This document shows positions 1 through 10,384 of a stretch of 64,000 bases of DNA, one piece after another. The DNA is from Hamadaea sp. (GTDB lineage: Bacteria > Actinomycetota > Actinomycetes > Mycobacteriales > Micromonosporaceae), in the NCBI RefSeq assembly GCF_013362815.1, contig NZ_JABFVK010000014.1, forward strand, positions 62,001-126,000, given 5' to 3'. Each line of letters starts with the position of its first letter. Within the stretch, counting starts at the first letter, position 1. Both the position numbers and the translations under genes were made by a program. Under the pieces are notes generated by a model. That model searched no databases, was not told the DNA's origin, and saw nothing but the letters and a program-made list of their open reading frames with translations.

Positions 1-367
1 TCTTGACCGACGGGTCGGCCGGATCGTCGGTGACGACCACTACTACCTTGTCGCCCTCGCGTACGGCCGGCGCCGATGTGCCCGACGGAATCGTGGCTTG
101 GACGGTCTGCCCGTCGAGGTCGACTGTCGCGTTGCCGCATGGCCCGCCTAACGTCGGTGCCTCGCCGGGCGCGCAGGCGTCGGTGGCGCTGACGACGGTG
201 CCCCGAATTCGCTGGATCGTGTCGGTCGCCATCGTCGGAGTCGCCCCTCGGGGCCAGAGCACGATCAGCCCGATCACGGTTGCGACGACCAGAGGTACCA
301 CGATCGCGGTCACGACCCGGCGCACTTTCGCCGGTGCGGGCGGGGCGTGGCCGTGGTCGTGACTCAT
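1..367 (-). CDS. YibE/F family membrane protein, N-terminal part (cut by window edge)
   Basis: The reading frame begins with ATG (complement of 365-367) and runs off the left edge of the window, so only about 122 residues are visible. They start with a His-rich MSHDHGH leader, then one hydrophobic segment (about residues 20-39), then an extracytoplasmic domain with TVVSATDACAP and GEAPTLGGPCG. This is the usual start of actinobacterial YibE/F family proteins, which continue with several membrane helices absent here. Their function is not established. A GACGAT hexamer lies six bases before the ATG and no Shine-Dalgarno is seen, so the mRNA may be leaderless. The family call rests on the N-terminus only. 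Confidence 0.72.
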   Translation of the reverse strand, partial: MSHDHGHAPPAPAKVRRVVTAIVVPLVVATVIGLIVLWPRGATPTMATDTIQRIRGTVVSATDACAPGEAPTLGGPCGNATVDLDGQTVQATIPSGTSAPAVREGDKVVVVVTDDPADPSVK

Positions 368-424
368 GCCCGCATCGTCTCCCGGGTGGGCCGCCAGAAA
401 GGGCATAACGGACGACATTCTGAG

Positions 425-512
425 TTGATCAGTGCGCTCGGGAGTTGATCAGGGTCTCCGGCACGCGACACGCCGATCGATCATGCCGACAAGTTCATGA
501 TCGCGCGGAAAG
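425..512 (+). repeat. GATC-rich dispersed element, family 1 copy A
   Basis: This intergenic stretch has TTGATCA at 425-431 and again at 445-451, separated by CTCGGGAG. It continues with CGACACGCC, GATCATGCCGACAAG and a 20-base core, GTTCATGATCGCGCGGAAAG (493-512). The core recurs exactly, inverted, at 51101-51120, and in modified form near 45475-45495. The inner GATCATG and TTCATGATC parts can pair. No coding function is evident. Confidence 0.75.
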
Positions 513-569
513 CCCCCCGCGGAGATCCCCGCGCGGGAGAGCCCCCCCGCGGAGATCCCCGCGCGGAGG
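512..569 (+). repeat. Tandem array of two 29-bp units
   Basis: Two adjacent units (512-540 and 541-569) share GCCCCCCGC, GGAGATCCCC and GCGCGG. They directly follow the core of family-1 copy A and lie 22 bp from the end of the glucosidase gene. Each unit can fold by itself (CCGCGG; CCGCGCGG). Confidence 0.8.
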
Positions 570-590
570 GCCGCAACGCGGGAAGGAGCG

Positions 591-3239
<2,649 letters not shown>

Positions 3240-3375
3240 CACGAGAATCTTCCCGGTTGTACGCACAACGGCGGGCCCTTTGCCGGAAAGATTTTGCCCG
3301 AAGTTAACGCGGCCGGGGAGAACGACCCGATTCACCCTGGGGCGAATGTTGTGGTCGCTCGGAGTGAGCTCGACC

Positions 3376-3381
3376 TACCAT
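3376..3381 (+). promoter_or_regulatory. -10 box TACCAT, leaderless promoter of the GNAT gene
   Basis: TACCAT ends six bases before the GTG at 3388 and no Shine-Dalgarno lies between them. This supports that start codon and a leaderless mRNA. Confidence 0.55.
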
Positions 3382-3387
3382 CGGCGA

Positions 3388-3996
3388 GTGCTCAAGCCGT
3401 CCTACCCGATCTACACCGCCCGGTTGACCCTGCGTCCGTACGTGCTGGACGACTTCGGCGACCTGTACGCGATCCAGTCGAATCCCGAGGTCACGCGCTA
3501 TCTCTACTGGGAGGCCCGCGACGAGCCGGCGGTCCGGGCGGATCTGCAGGCCAAGATGGCGGCTTCGGAGATCCGTGAGGTCGGCGACCGGCTGTTCCTG
3601 GCGGTCGTGTGGCGGGAGGTCGAGCGGGTCGTCGGAGGGGTGACGCTGACCTGGCTGAGCCGTGAGGACGGCGGTGGCGAGATCGGTTACGTCTTCAATC
3701 CCGAGTTCGCCGGGCACGGGCTCGCGACCGAGGCCGCCTCGGCGCTCCTGCGGCTGGCGTTCACCCTTCCGGTCGACGGCGGGCTGGGCCTGCACCGGGT
3801 GATCGGGCGGCTCGACGCGCGCAACACGGCCTCGGCGAAGGTGCTGGAGCGACTGGGACTGCGCCGCGAGGCGCACTTCGTCGAGAACGAGTACGTCAAG
3901 GGGGAGTGGACCGACGAGGTCGTCTACGCCATCCTCGAATCGGAGTGGCTGACCCGGCGCGTCTCGCCGCCACGCAGCCGAGCGTCGCGCGCCTGA
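3388..3996 (+). CDS. GNAT family N-acetyltransferase (RimJ/RimL type), 202 aa
   Basis: The protein is a soluble acetyl-CoA-dependent N-acetyltransferase of the Acetyltransf_3 / RimJ-RimL-like group. The opening YTARLTLRPY and the section IGYVFNPEFAGHGLATEAASALL, which ends in the acetyl-CoA-binding loop, are characteristic; LDARNTASAKVLERLGL follows as the usual last strand and helix. The frame is open upstream, but GTG 3388 is preferred because a TACCAT hexamer lies six bases before it. The acceptor is unknown: it could be a ribosomal protein N-terminus, an amino acid or a drug. It is followed after 25 bp by a separately promoted VOC gene. Confidence 0.85.
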   Translation: MLKPSYPIYTARLTLRPYVLDDFGDLYAIQSNPEVTRYLYWEARDEPAVRADLQAKMAASEIREVGDRLFLAVVWREVERVVGGVTLTWLSREDGGGEIGYVFNPEFAGHGLATEAASALLRLAFTLPVDGGLGLHRVIGRLDARNTASAKVLERLGLRREAHFVENEYVKGEWTDEVVYAILESEWLTRRVSPPRSRASRA

Positions 3997-4009
3997 GCCC
4001 GGGGCGTCC

Positions 4010-4015
4010 TACGCT
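4010..4015 (+). promoter_or_regulatory. -10 box TACGCT, leaderless promoter of the VOC gene
   Basis: TACGCT is followed by six bases (GGGCCC) and then the ATG at 4022. No ribosome-binding sequence precedes the start. Confidence 0.55.
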
Positions 4016-4021
4016 GGGCCC

Positions 4022-4390
4022 ATGGCGCTCGGACCCGTCGCTCAGATCCACATCTCCGTCACCGACCTCGACCGCTCGGTGGCGTTCTACCGGGACGTCC
4101 TGGGCATGTCGCTGCAGTTCGTCGTGCCCGGCCAGCCCATGGCGTTCTTCGCCAGCGGCGACGTCCGGCTGTATCTCGGCGTACCGGAGAACCCGGAGTT
4201 CCGGACCCGGACGGTGCACTACTACTCCGTCACCGACATCGACGCCGAGTACGCCCGGCTCCTCGATCTGGGCGTGGAGTTCCTCGACCAGCCGCACGTC
4301 GTGCATACCGACGACACCGGGGACCTGTGGATGGCGTTCCTCGAGGATCCGGACGGCCACAAGATCGCCCTCACCCAGCTGAAGAACTAG
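4022..4390 (+). CDS. VOC (glyoxalase/bleomycin-resistance) family protein, 122 aa
   Basis: A single vicinal-oxygen-chelate domain of about 120 residues. It begins QIHISVTDLDRSVAFYRDVLGM, the typical first beta-alpha-beta-beta module, and ends with FLEDPDGHKIALTQ, which carries the usual metal-site glutamate region of the second module. Members are lyases, dioxygenases or drug-binding proteins acting as dimers; this sequence does not say which. It lies between a GNAT gene and a glycosyltransferase gene, with its own leaderless-type promoter. Confidence 0.85.
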   Translation: MALGPVAQIHISVTDLDRSVAFYRDVLGMSLQFVVPGQPMAFFASGDVRLYLGVPENPEFRTRTVHYYSVTDIDAEYARLLDLGVEFLDQPHVVHTDDTGDLWMAFLEDPDGHKIALTQLKN

Positions 4391-4429
4391 GGGCTGCGCG
4401 ATCAGGTCCGGTCGATCACACTGGGGCAG

Positions 4430-5935
4430 GTGACCGCCGAGACCGTCCACTCTGCACGACGCAACCGCCCGCTGCTGCTGACGGCGCTCGTGGCCGCACT
4501 CGTGGAGTTCGCCTTCAGTGGACGGTACGGCTTCCACCGCGACGAGCTTTACTACCTCGCGGCGGGCCGGCATCCGGCGTTCGGCTACGACGACCAGCCG
4601 CCGTTGGCGCCGTTGTGGGCCGGGTTCACCGGCTGGGCCGCCGACGGCTGGCCGGACTGGTTGCAGTTGATGCTGCTGCGCCTCCCGTCCAGCCTCGCGG
4701 TCGGCGCGATCGTGCTGGTCACCGGCATTATCGCCGCCGAGTTCGGGGGCAGTCGCCGGGCGCAGACGCTCGCCGGGCTCGCCATGGCGATCGCCCCCGC
4801 CGTCGTGGTCTCCGGGCATCTGCTGTCCACTACGCCGTTCGACATCCTCGTGTGGAGCACCTTGGCCTGGCTGCTCGCGCGCTGGGTGCGTACGCGGGAC
4901 GACCGGCTCCTGCTGCTCCTCGGCGTCGTCGCCGGCGTCGGTCTCCAAGTCAAGAACCTGCCCCTCGTGTACGCGGCAGGCCTGGTCGCCGGGCTGCTGC
5001 TGGCCGGGCCTCGGGAAGTGTTCCGCCGCTGGCAGCTCTGGGCGGGCGGGCTGATCGCGCTGCTCATCTGGGCGCCGAACCTCTGGTGGCAGGCCACCCA
5101 CGGCTGGCCGCAAGTCGCGATGACCGCCGTCATCCGGGACGACGCCGACTGGGGTGGCCGCGCCGGGCTCATCCCGTTCCAGATCCTCCTGTTCGGCATC
5201 GTCACCACCATCGTGTGGGCCACCGGACTCTGGCGGCTGCTGCGCGATCCCACGGCGTCACCCTTCCGAGCGCTCGGGTGGGCGTACCTGGTGGTCCTCG
5301 TGCTCGTGTTGGCGACCGGGGGACGGGAGTACTACCCGGCCGGGGCGTACCCGGCCCTGCTGGCCTCGGGCGGCATCGTCCTCGACCGGTGGCTCGGCGA
5401 CAGTTCGAAACGGCGCGCCACGGTCGGCTGGGTCGCCGGTCTCAGCGCGGTCAGCACGCTGGCCCTGAGCCTGCCGGTGTACCCGGTCGCCATGCTGCAC
5501 GCGACACCGGAACCGGCGGTCAACTACGACGCGGGCGAGACGGTCGGCTGGCCGGGCTTCGCCGAACAGGTGGCGGTGGTCTACCGCGGCTTGTCCGCCG
5601 AGGAGCAGCGTACGGCGGTGCTGCTCGCCGGGAACTACGGTGAAGCCGGCGCGCTCGACCACTATGGACCGTCGCTGGGACTGCCGCAGGTGTACTCGGC
5701 GCACCTGGCGTACTGGCGCTGGGGGCCGCCGCCGGAGGGACCGGGTCCGGTGATCCTCGTCGGCCACGGCTGGAAAGAAGCCGAACTGCGTCAGGAGTGC
5801 GCAGACGTGACCCATGCGGCGACCTTCGACAACGGCGTACGCCTCGACAACGACGAGCAGGGCGCGGAGGTCTGGGTCTGCCGGGGCAAGCGGCGTACCT
5901 GGGCCGAGCTGTGGCCCGGGCTGCGGCGCCTTTGA
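4430..5935 (+). CDS. GT39-type integral membrane glycosyltransferase (ArnT-like), 501 aa
   Basis: This is a polytopic membrane glycosyltransferase of the PMT/ArnT superfamily, which uses polyprenyl-phosphate sugars outside the membrane. The first outside loop has FHRDELYYLAAGRHPAFGYDDQPPL, with the acidic HRDE and YDDQPP signature. About ten hydrophobic helices follow (for example around residues 85-105, 150-185, 200-215), then a soluble C-terminal part of about 150 residues. The GTG start at 4430 has CACACT seven bases upstream and no clear Shine-Dalgarno. Acceptor and sugar are unknown. The gene ends 29 bp before recD2, which has its own promoter. Confidence 0.82.
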   Translation: MTAETVHSARRNRPLLLTALVAALVEFAFSGRYGFHRDELYYLAAGRHPAFGYDDQPPLAPLWAGFTGWAADGWPDWLQLMLLRLPSSLAVGAIVLVTGIIAAEFGGSRRAQTLAGLAMAIAPAVVVSGHLLSTTPFDILVWSTLAWLLARWVRTRDDRLLLLLGVVAGVGLQVKNLPLVYAAGLVAGLLLAGPREVFRRWQLWAGGLIALLIWAPNLWWQATHGWPQVAMTAVIRDDADWGGRAGLIPFQILLFGIVTTIVWATGLWRLLRDPTASPFRALGWAYLVVLVLVLATGGREYYPAGAYPALLASGGIVLDRWLGDSSKRRATVGWVAGLSAVSTLALSLPVYPVAMLHATPEPAVNYDAGETVGWPGFAEQVAVVYRGLSAEEQRTAVLLAGNYGEAGALDHYGPSLGLPQVYSAHLAYWRWGPPPEGPGPVILVGHGWKEAELRQECADVTHAATFDNGVRLDNDEQGAEVWVCRGKRRTWAELWPGLRRL

Positions 5936-5952
5936 TTGTGAGACCCAGCTGT

Positions 5953-5958
5953 TAAGTT
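5953..5958 (+). promoter_or_regulatory. -10 box TAAGTT, leaderless promoter of recD2
   Basis: TAAGTT is followed by six bases (GCATCC) and then the GTG at 5965. There is no Shine-Dalgarno. Confidence 0.5.
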
Positions 5959-5964
5959 GCATCC

Positions 5965-8283
5965 GTGCTGCAGGAAGCTCCCCCGAAAGGCGCGGTGCTG
6001 GAGGCCGTCCTCGAACGGATCACGTACGCCAACGAGGAGACCGGCTACACGATCGCCCGCGTCGCCACTGATCGAAGCGCGACCGATCTGCTGACGGTCG
6101 TCGGGCCGCTGCTGGGCGCGCAGCCGGGGGAGAGCCTGCGGTTGACCGGCCGCTGGACCTCCCACCCGAAGTACGGCAAGCAGTTCGAAGTCTGGTCGTA
6201 CGCCACGGTGCTGCCCGCGACCGTGAAGGGCATCGAGCGCTACCTCGGGTCGGGGCTCATCAAAGGCATCGGGCCACGACTGGCGGAGAAGATCGTCGCG
6301 CATTTCGGCGTGGACACGCTCCGGATCATCGAGGAGGAGCCGGACCGGCTGGTCGAGGTGCCCAAGCTCGGCCCGAAGCGGACCAAGCTGATCGCCGCCG
6401 CCTGGGACGAGCAGAAGGCCATCAAAGAGGTGATGGTCTTCCTCCAGGGCGTCGGGGTGTCCACCTCGCTGGCGGTCCGCATCTACAAGCAGTACGGCGA
6501 CTCCTCGGTCTCGGTGGTGAAGAACGAGCCGTACCGGCTGGCCGCCGACGTGTGGGGAATCGGGTTCAAGACGGCCGACACCATCGCGCAGGCGGTCGGC
6601 ATTCCGAAGGACAGCCCCGAGCGAGTGAAGGCGGGCCTGCAGTACACCCTGAACGAGGCGGCCGACGCCGGGCACTGCTTCCTGCCGCAGCCGAACCTCA
6701 TCGGCGATGCCGTGAAGATTTTGGAAGTGCCGGCGGCGCTGGTCACCGAGTGCCTCGAAGACCTCGTCGTCACCGAGGGCGTCGTACGCGAGCAGGTGCC
6801 CGGGCCTGCCTCGGCCGACGGCCCCGCCACCATCCCCGCCGTGTACTTGGTGCCGTTCCACCGGGCGGAGACGGCGCTGGCGAGCACCCTGCTCGGGCTG
6901 CTGAACACGAGCCGGGATCGCATGTCTGCGTTCGGCGGTGCCGGCTTGAACGCTCGAGCCGGGAGTGAGGACGGAGAGCCGGCCCAACGGGGCACAGTCG
7001 ATTGGGTCAAGGCGCTGGCCTGGCTGCGTACCGTGACGGGGCATGAGCTCGCGCCCGAACAGGAGCAGGCGGTCCGCCTGGCGTTGACCGAGAAGGTCGC
7101 GGTGCTCACCGGCGGCCCGGGCTGTGGCAAGAGCTTCACCGTACGCTCGGTGGTCGAACTCGCCCGGGCCAAGCGCGCGAAGATCGTGCTGGCCGCGCCG
7201 ACCGGACGGGCGGCCAAGCGCCTGGCCGAACTCACCGGGCACGAGGCCACGACGGTGCACCGGCTGCTGCAGCTGAAGCCAGGCGGCGACGCCACCTACG
7301 ACCGGGAGAACCCGCTCGACGCCGATCTCGTCGTCGTCGACGAGGCGTCCATGCTGGATCTGCTGCTCGCCAACAAGCTCGTGAAGGCGGTTGCGCCCGG
7401 TGCGCACCTGTTGTTCGTCGGCGATGTCGACCAGCTGCCCTCGGTCGGGGCCGGCGAAGTGCTGCGCGATCTGCTCAACGCCGACACGGTGCCGCGCGTA
7501 CGCCTGACCCGGATCTTCCGGCAGGCTCAGGAGTCCGGCGTCGTGGTGAACGCGCACCGCATCAACAACGGCGAGCCGCCGCAGCTGCGCGGCTTCGGCG
7601 ATTTCTTCTTCTTCGCCCGCGACCAGCGCGAGGACGAGGAGCCGGCGCAGACCGCGGAGGCGACCGCTCAGCTGGTCGTCGACCTGGTGAGCAAGCGCAT
7701 CCCGCGGAAGTTCGGCCTGGACCCCCGGCGGGACGTGCAGGTGCTCGCGCCGATGCACCGGGGCGCGGCCGGGGCCGGGAACCTCAACATCTTGCTGCAG
7801 GAGGCGCTCACGCCCGGTAAGGAGAACGCGCCGGAGAAGCGGTTCGGCGGCCGGGTGTTCCGGGTCGGCGACAAGGTCACCCAAATCCGGAACAACTATG
7901 ACAAGGGTGTGGCGGGTGTCTTCAACGGCACCGTCGGTGTCGTGACCGGACTGTCGGTCGAGGATCACAAGCTCACCGTCCGCACCGATGAGGACGAGGA
8001 GGTCGAGTACGCCTTCGACGAGCTCGACGAACTGGCTCACGCGTACGCCGTGACGATCCACCGCTCGCAGGGCAGCGAGTATCCGGCGGTGGTGGTGCCG
8101 CTGACCACCGGAGCCTGGATGATGCTCCAGCGCAACCTGCTCTACACGGCCGTCACCCGGGCGAAGAAGCTCGTCGTGCTGGTGGGCTCGTTCAAGGCGC
8201 TCGGCGTCGCCGTACGCACCCTGGGCGCGGGCCGCCGGTGGACCGCGCTGGACCACCGGCTCACGCCCGGGGACTTCAGATAG
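5965..8283 (+). CDS. recD2: RecD2-type ATP-dependent 5'-3' DNA helicase, 772 aa
   Basis: A superfamily 1B helicase of the RecD2 type, acting in DNA repair independently of RecBC. The N-terminal extension (about residues 1-340) holds the OB-like start VLEAVLERITYANEETGYTIARV and helix-hairpin-helix stretches such as LIKGIGPRLAEKIV and VPKLGPKRTKLI. The helicase core has Walker A GGPGCGKSFT near residue 384, DEASMLD (Walker B), GDVDQLPSVGAGEVLRD and the late motif VTIHRSQGSEYPAVVVP. Length agrees with RecD2 of Deinococcus and actinobacteria. It is the last gene of a + strand run and ends 1 bp before the convergent PGPGW gene. Confidence 0.93.
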   Translation: MLQEAPPKGAVLEAVLERITYANEETGYTIARVATDRSATDLLTVVGPLLGAQPGESLRLTGRWTSHPKYGKQFEVWSYATVLPATVKGIERYLGSGLIKGIGPRLAEKIVAHFGVDTLRIIEEEPDRLVEVPKLGPKRTKLIAAAWDEQKAIKEVMVFLQGVGVSTSLAVRIYKQYGDSSVSVVKNEPYRLAADVWGIGFKTADTIAQAVGIPKDSPERVKAGLQYTLNEAADAGHCFLPQPNLIGDAVKILEVPAALVTECLEDLVVTEGVVREQVPGPASADGPATIPAVYLVPFHRAETALASTLLGLLNTSRDRMSAFGGAGLNARAGSEDGEPAQRGTVDWVKALAWLRTVTGHELAPEQEQAVRLALTEKVAVLTGGPGCGKSFTVRSVVELARAKRAKIVLAAPTGRAAKRLAELTGHEATTVHRLLQLKPGGDATYDRENPLDADLVVVDEASMLDLLLANKLVKAVAPGAHLLFVGDVDQLPSVGAGEVLRDLLNADTVPRVRLTRIFRQAQESGVVVNAHRINNGEPPQLRGFGDFFFFARDQREDEEPAQTAEATAQLVVDLVSKRIPRKFGLDPRRDVQVLAPMHRGAAGAGNLNILLQEALTPGKENAPEKRFGGRVFRVGDKVTQIRNNYDKGVAGVFNGTVGVVTGLSVEDHKLTVRTDEDEEVEYAFDELDELAHAYAVTIHRSQGSEYPAVVVPLTTGAWMMLQRNLLYTAVTRAKKLVVLVGSFKALGVAVRTLGAGRRWTALDHRLTPGDFR

Positions 8284-8284
8284 C

Positions 8285-8737
8285 TCAGGACACGTAGCTC
8301 AACAGGTCGACGCCGAAACTGAGCTTCAGCGTCAGCCAGACCACGAACGAGACGAAGGCGAGCCCGACTGCGCCGATGAGCGCCTTGACCGGCCAGGGTT
8401 GCAGGCTGACCCATGCGGTCCACGCGCCGAGCTTGCGCCGTCCGTACTGGAGCAGATGGCGTGCCCAGACGAACTCGATCGCCCAGACGCTCACGCCGAA
8501 GAAGACGATGAGCCAGCCCGGTCCGGGCAACGGGACGAGAACGAGTCCAAGAACGACGATCAGTCCGCCGAGAATGGCGATCGCGGTCCGAAAGGCGACA
8601 CTCCCCGTGGGGTGCGCCCGAATTGCCGTAATCTTCGCCTTCATCCCCCGGCGACTGTCCGGTTTCGACCCTCCCGTGGGGCCATCGGGCGTACTCATAT
8701 CGCGTGTGGCGGTCTTTCCGGGTGACTCGTCTGGCAT
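8285..8737 (-). CDS. TIGR02611-type small membrane protein (PGPGW motif), 150 aa
   Basis: A small actinobacterial membrane protein with two or three helices: residues about 50-67, 75-95 with the diagnostic PLPGPGWLIVFFG, and 120-142. The first 45 residues are hydrophilic and probably cytoplasmic. The family has no known function. The ATG at 8737 is supported by GAGGAG seven bases upstream; an internal ATG (MSTPDG) 13 codons later is a less likely start. It is convergent with recD2. Confidence 0.8.
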   Translation of the reverse strand: MPDESPGKTATRDMSTPDGPTGGSKPDSRRGMKAKITAIRAHPTGSVAFRTAIAILGGLIVVLGLVLVPLPGPGWLIVFFGVSVWAIEFVWARHLLQYGRRKLGAWTAWVSLQPWPVKALIGAVGLAFVSFVVWLTLKLSFGVDLLSYVS

Positions 8738-8998
8738 GGCGGTGCTCCTCGCCCGTCACCTTACAAGCGGCGCGCACGTTACGGAGGTGAGTCGACGTTG
8801 AAAGCACCCGGCGCCGACAGGCACCCCGCAGCGAGCTGCGGATTCTAACGAAATCCGGTCCCCAGTGGGCCGGGTTTCTGCCTGTCTTCCCACTACTGGG
8901 TGAGATCATCGTATGACGGAGCGTAATTGCCGGAGTGCGCCTGAGTATGGGAAGGCGGGGCGAGACCAGCCTCGCAGCGGTGCCGGGGGGAGTACGAC
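8738..8998. other. Intergenic region between divergent PGPGW and ssg genes
   Basis: No gene was found in these 261 bases. They should hold both promoters. Two small inverted repeats are present: CCGCAG-CGAG-CTGCGG (8826-8841) and a looser CCCAGT...ACTGGG pair (8861-8866 with 8895-8900). Neither is followed by a T tract. Their role is unknown. Confidence 0.4.
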
Positions 8999-9430
8999 AT
9001 GAGTGCCATCCGACCAACGACCGTCGAGGTCGAGACGTCGCTGCGGCTCGTCGCGCCGGACGCGACGGCGCTACCTGTACGCGCCAGCCTGCGCTATGAC
9101 CCGGCTGACCCGTACGCGGTCCAAGTGATCTTCCATGCCGAGTCCGCCGGAGGGGAGGCGGTCAGCTGGTCGTTCGCTCGCGAACTACTGGTGACCGGCC
9201 TCGACGAGCCGGCCGGGATCGGCGACGTACGCGTCTGGCCGTGGGCCACGCCGCGCGGCGACTTCGTCGCGCTCGCGCTCTCGTCACCCGACGGGAACGC
9301 CCTGTTCGAAGTGCCGAGGAGCGTGCTCGTACGCTTCCTCCGGCGTACCTATGTCGTCGTTCCGAGGGGTCGGGAGACCGAGCACCTGGACGTCGACGCT
9401 GCGGTCAACCGGCTGCTGGCCGGGCGCTGA
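8999..9430 (+). CDS. SsgA family sporulation/cell-division regulator, 143 aa
   Basis: An SsgA-like protein (SALP), a family confined to sporulating actinomycetes, where SsgB-type members guide FtsZ to septum sites and others steer cell-wall events. Recognisable features are RLVAPDATALPVRASLRYDPADPYAVQVIFH, VSWSFARELLVTGL, GDVRVWPW and the end of the domain VPRSVLVRFLRRTY. The ATG at 8999 has a G-rich sequence (GGGGGG) about eight bases upstream. Which SALP class it belongs to cannot be settled by eye. Its 3' end overlaps the convergent gene by 26 bp. Confidence 0.9.
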   Translation: MSAIRPTTVEVETSLRLVAPDATALPVRASLRYDPADPYAVQVIFHAESAGGEAVSWSFARELLVTGLDEPAGIGDVRVWPWATPRGDFVALALSSPDGNALFEVPRSVLVRFLRRTYVVVPRGRETEHLDVDAAVNRLLAGR

Positions 9431-10238
9431 CCGTCGTCACAGCGGGTGAAGACGAGGCAGGCGGCGCAGGGGAAGGTGTCGCCTCCTCATATTTCTCCCG
9501 ATGGTCGGCTCCGAGCCGGGTCTTGTCCGGGTCCAGGAAGTCGATGAGGTCGATGAGTGCCCGCTGGGTGTCGATGATGCGAGCGTTGCCCGCGATGCTC
9601 TGATCGGCGATGTCGTCCACCTCGCGGAGCAGCCGGGCGAACCAGCGGTGGAACCGCGGGTCTTCGGCGAGCCGGTGGGTGAACTCGGGATAGGTGAGGC
9701 AGTCGTGGTGGCCGTCGGCCCCCGGCTGCATCATCAGTTCGCCGAGTGCCTGCTGCTGGCCGCGGAACAGCCGGTAGTGCGGCGACCCGTAGATCTTCTG
9801 GTCGGACAGCGTGTTCGTCACCGCCAGTAACCGCTTGGTGAAGTCGCGGTTCTCCCGCTCCGCGCCCAGATCGAGGAAACGCAGCTCGCGCCGGATGATC
9901 TCCACCCAGCAGAGGTACTCCGCCAGGGTGTAGACGGTGAACACCCGGGCGTACTCCTCCTGCTCCTCGTCGCCGCAGTGCAGGTAGACCGGCAGGTACT
10001 CGTCGCGTACCGCGTTGTAGAGCCGGGACTGGAGGCTGTTGGCCGCCAGGAGCAGCGGCTCGCGATAGCGGCTGAGCACCTTCGCGGCCTGCTCCGCCTT
10101 CGTCTCCTCGTGCCGCTCCCGCTCCAGCTTCGCCTGGAACGCGGTCGCCTTGCGGCTGGACCAGCTGGTCATGACGCCGGCGACGATCGCGCCGAGCACC
10201 GAGACGACGGCCGAGAGGATGCCGATCAGGTTGTCCAC
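9405..10238 (-). CDS. Membrane-anchored protein of unknown function, 277 aa
   Basis: I do not recognise a named family. The protein has one N-terminal helix (LIGILSAVVSVLGAIVAGVMTSW, about residues 3-25), a charged coiled-coil-like stretch (SRKATAFQAKLERERHEETKAEQ), then an all-helical soluble domain rich in aromatic and charged residues (LCWVEIIRRELRFLDL, RLFRGQQQALGELM). The C-terminus is Pro/Ser/Ala-rich. I chose GTG 10238, which has CAGACT six bases upstream; the frame is open back to a TTG at 10304. The gene is convergent with the ssg gene, overlapping it by 26 bp, and divergent from the conservon. Similar unnamed proteins are probably common in actinobacteria; this is an inference. Confidence 0.65.
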   Translation of the reverse strand: MDNLIGILSAVVSVLGAIVAGVMTSWSSRKATAFQAKLERERHEETKAEQAAKVLSRYREPLLLAANSLQSRLYNAVRDEYLPVYLHCGDEEQEEYARVFTVYTLAEYLCWVEIIRRELRFLDLGAERENRDFTKRLLAVTNTLSDQKIYGSPHYRLFRGQQQALGELMMQPGADGHHDCLTYPEFTHRLAEDPRFHRWFARLLREVDDIADQSIAGNARIIDTQRALIDLIDFLDPDKTRLGADHREKYEEATPSPAPPASSSPAVTTVSARPAAG

Positions 10239-10384
10239 GGCGGCAGTCTGCCGGGTACGCCCGCCGGGCGGCATCGGCCACCCGGCCGGGTGTTGACTAT
10301 CCAAACTAGACGGACGTAGTGGACAACCAGCCCCGCCTGTGATGCCATGTCCGGCGTGCTAACTTGCTCCGCCGGAGGCTTGAG

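Noticed and set aside
512-569. CRISPR-like array (spaced GC repeats).
   Set aside because: There are only two adjacent 29-bp units without spacers and no cas genes anywhere in the window. It is a short tandem duplication.
8861-8900. CCCAGT...ACTGGG inverted repeat upstream of the ssg gene as an operator.
   Set aside because: The arms are only six bases with a 28-base gap, and the surrounding GTGGG/CCCAC pairing competes. It is too weak to call.
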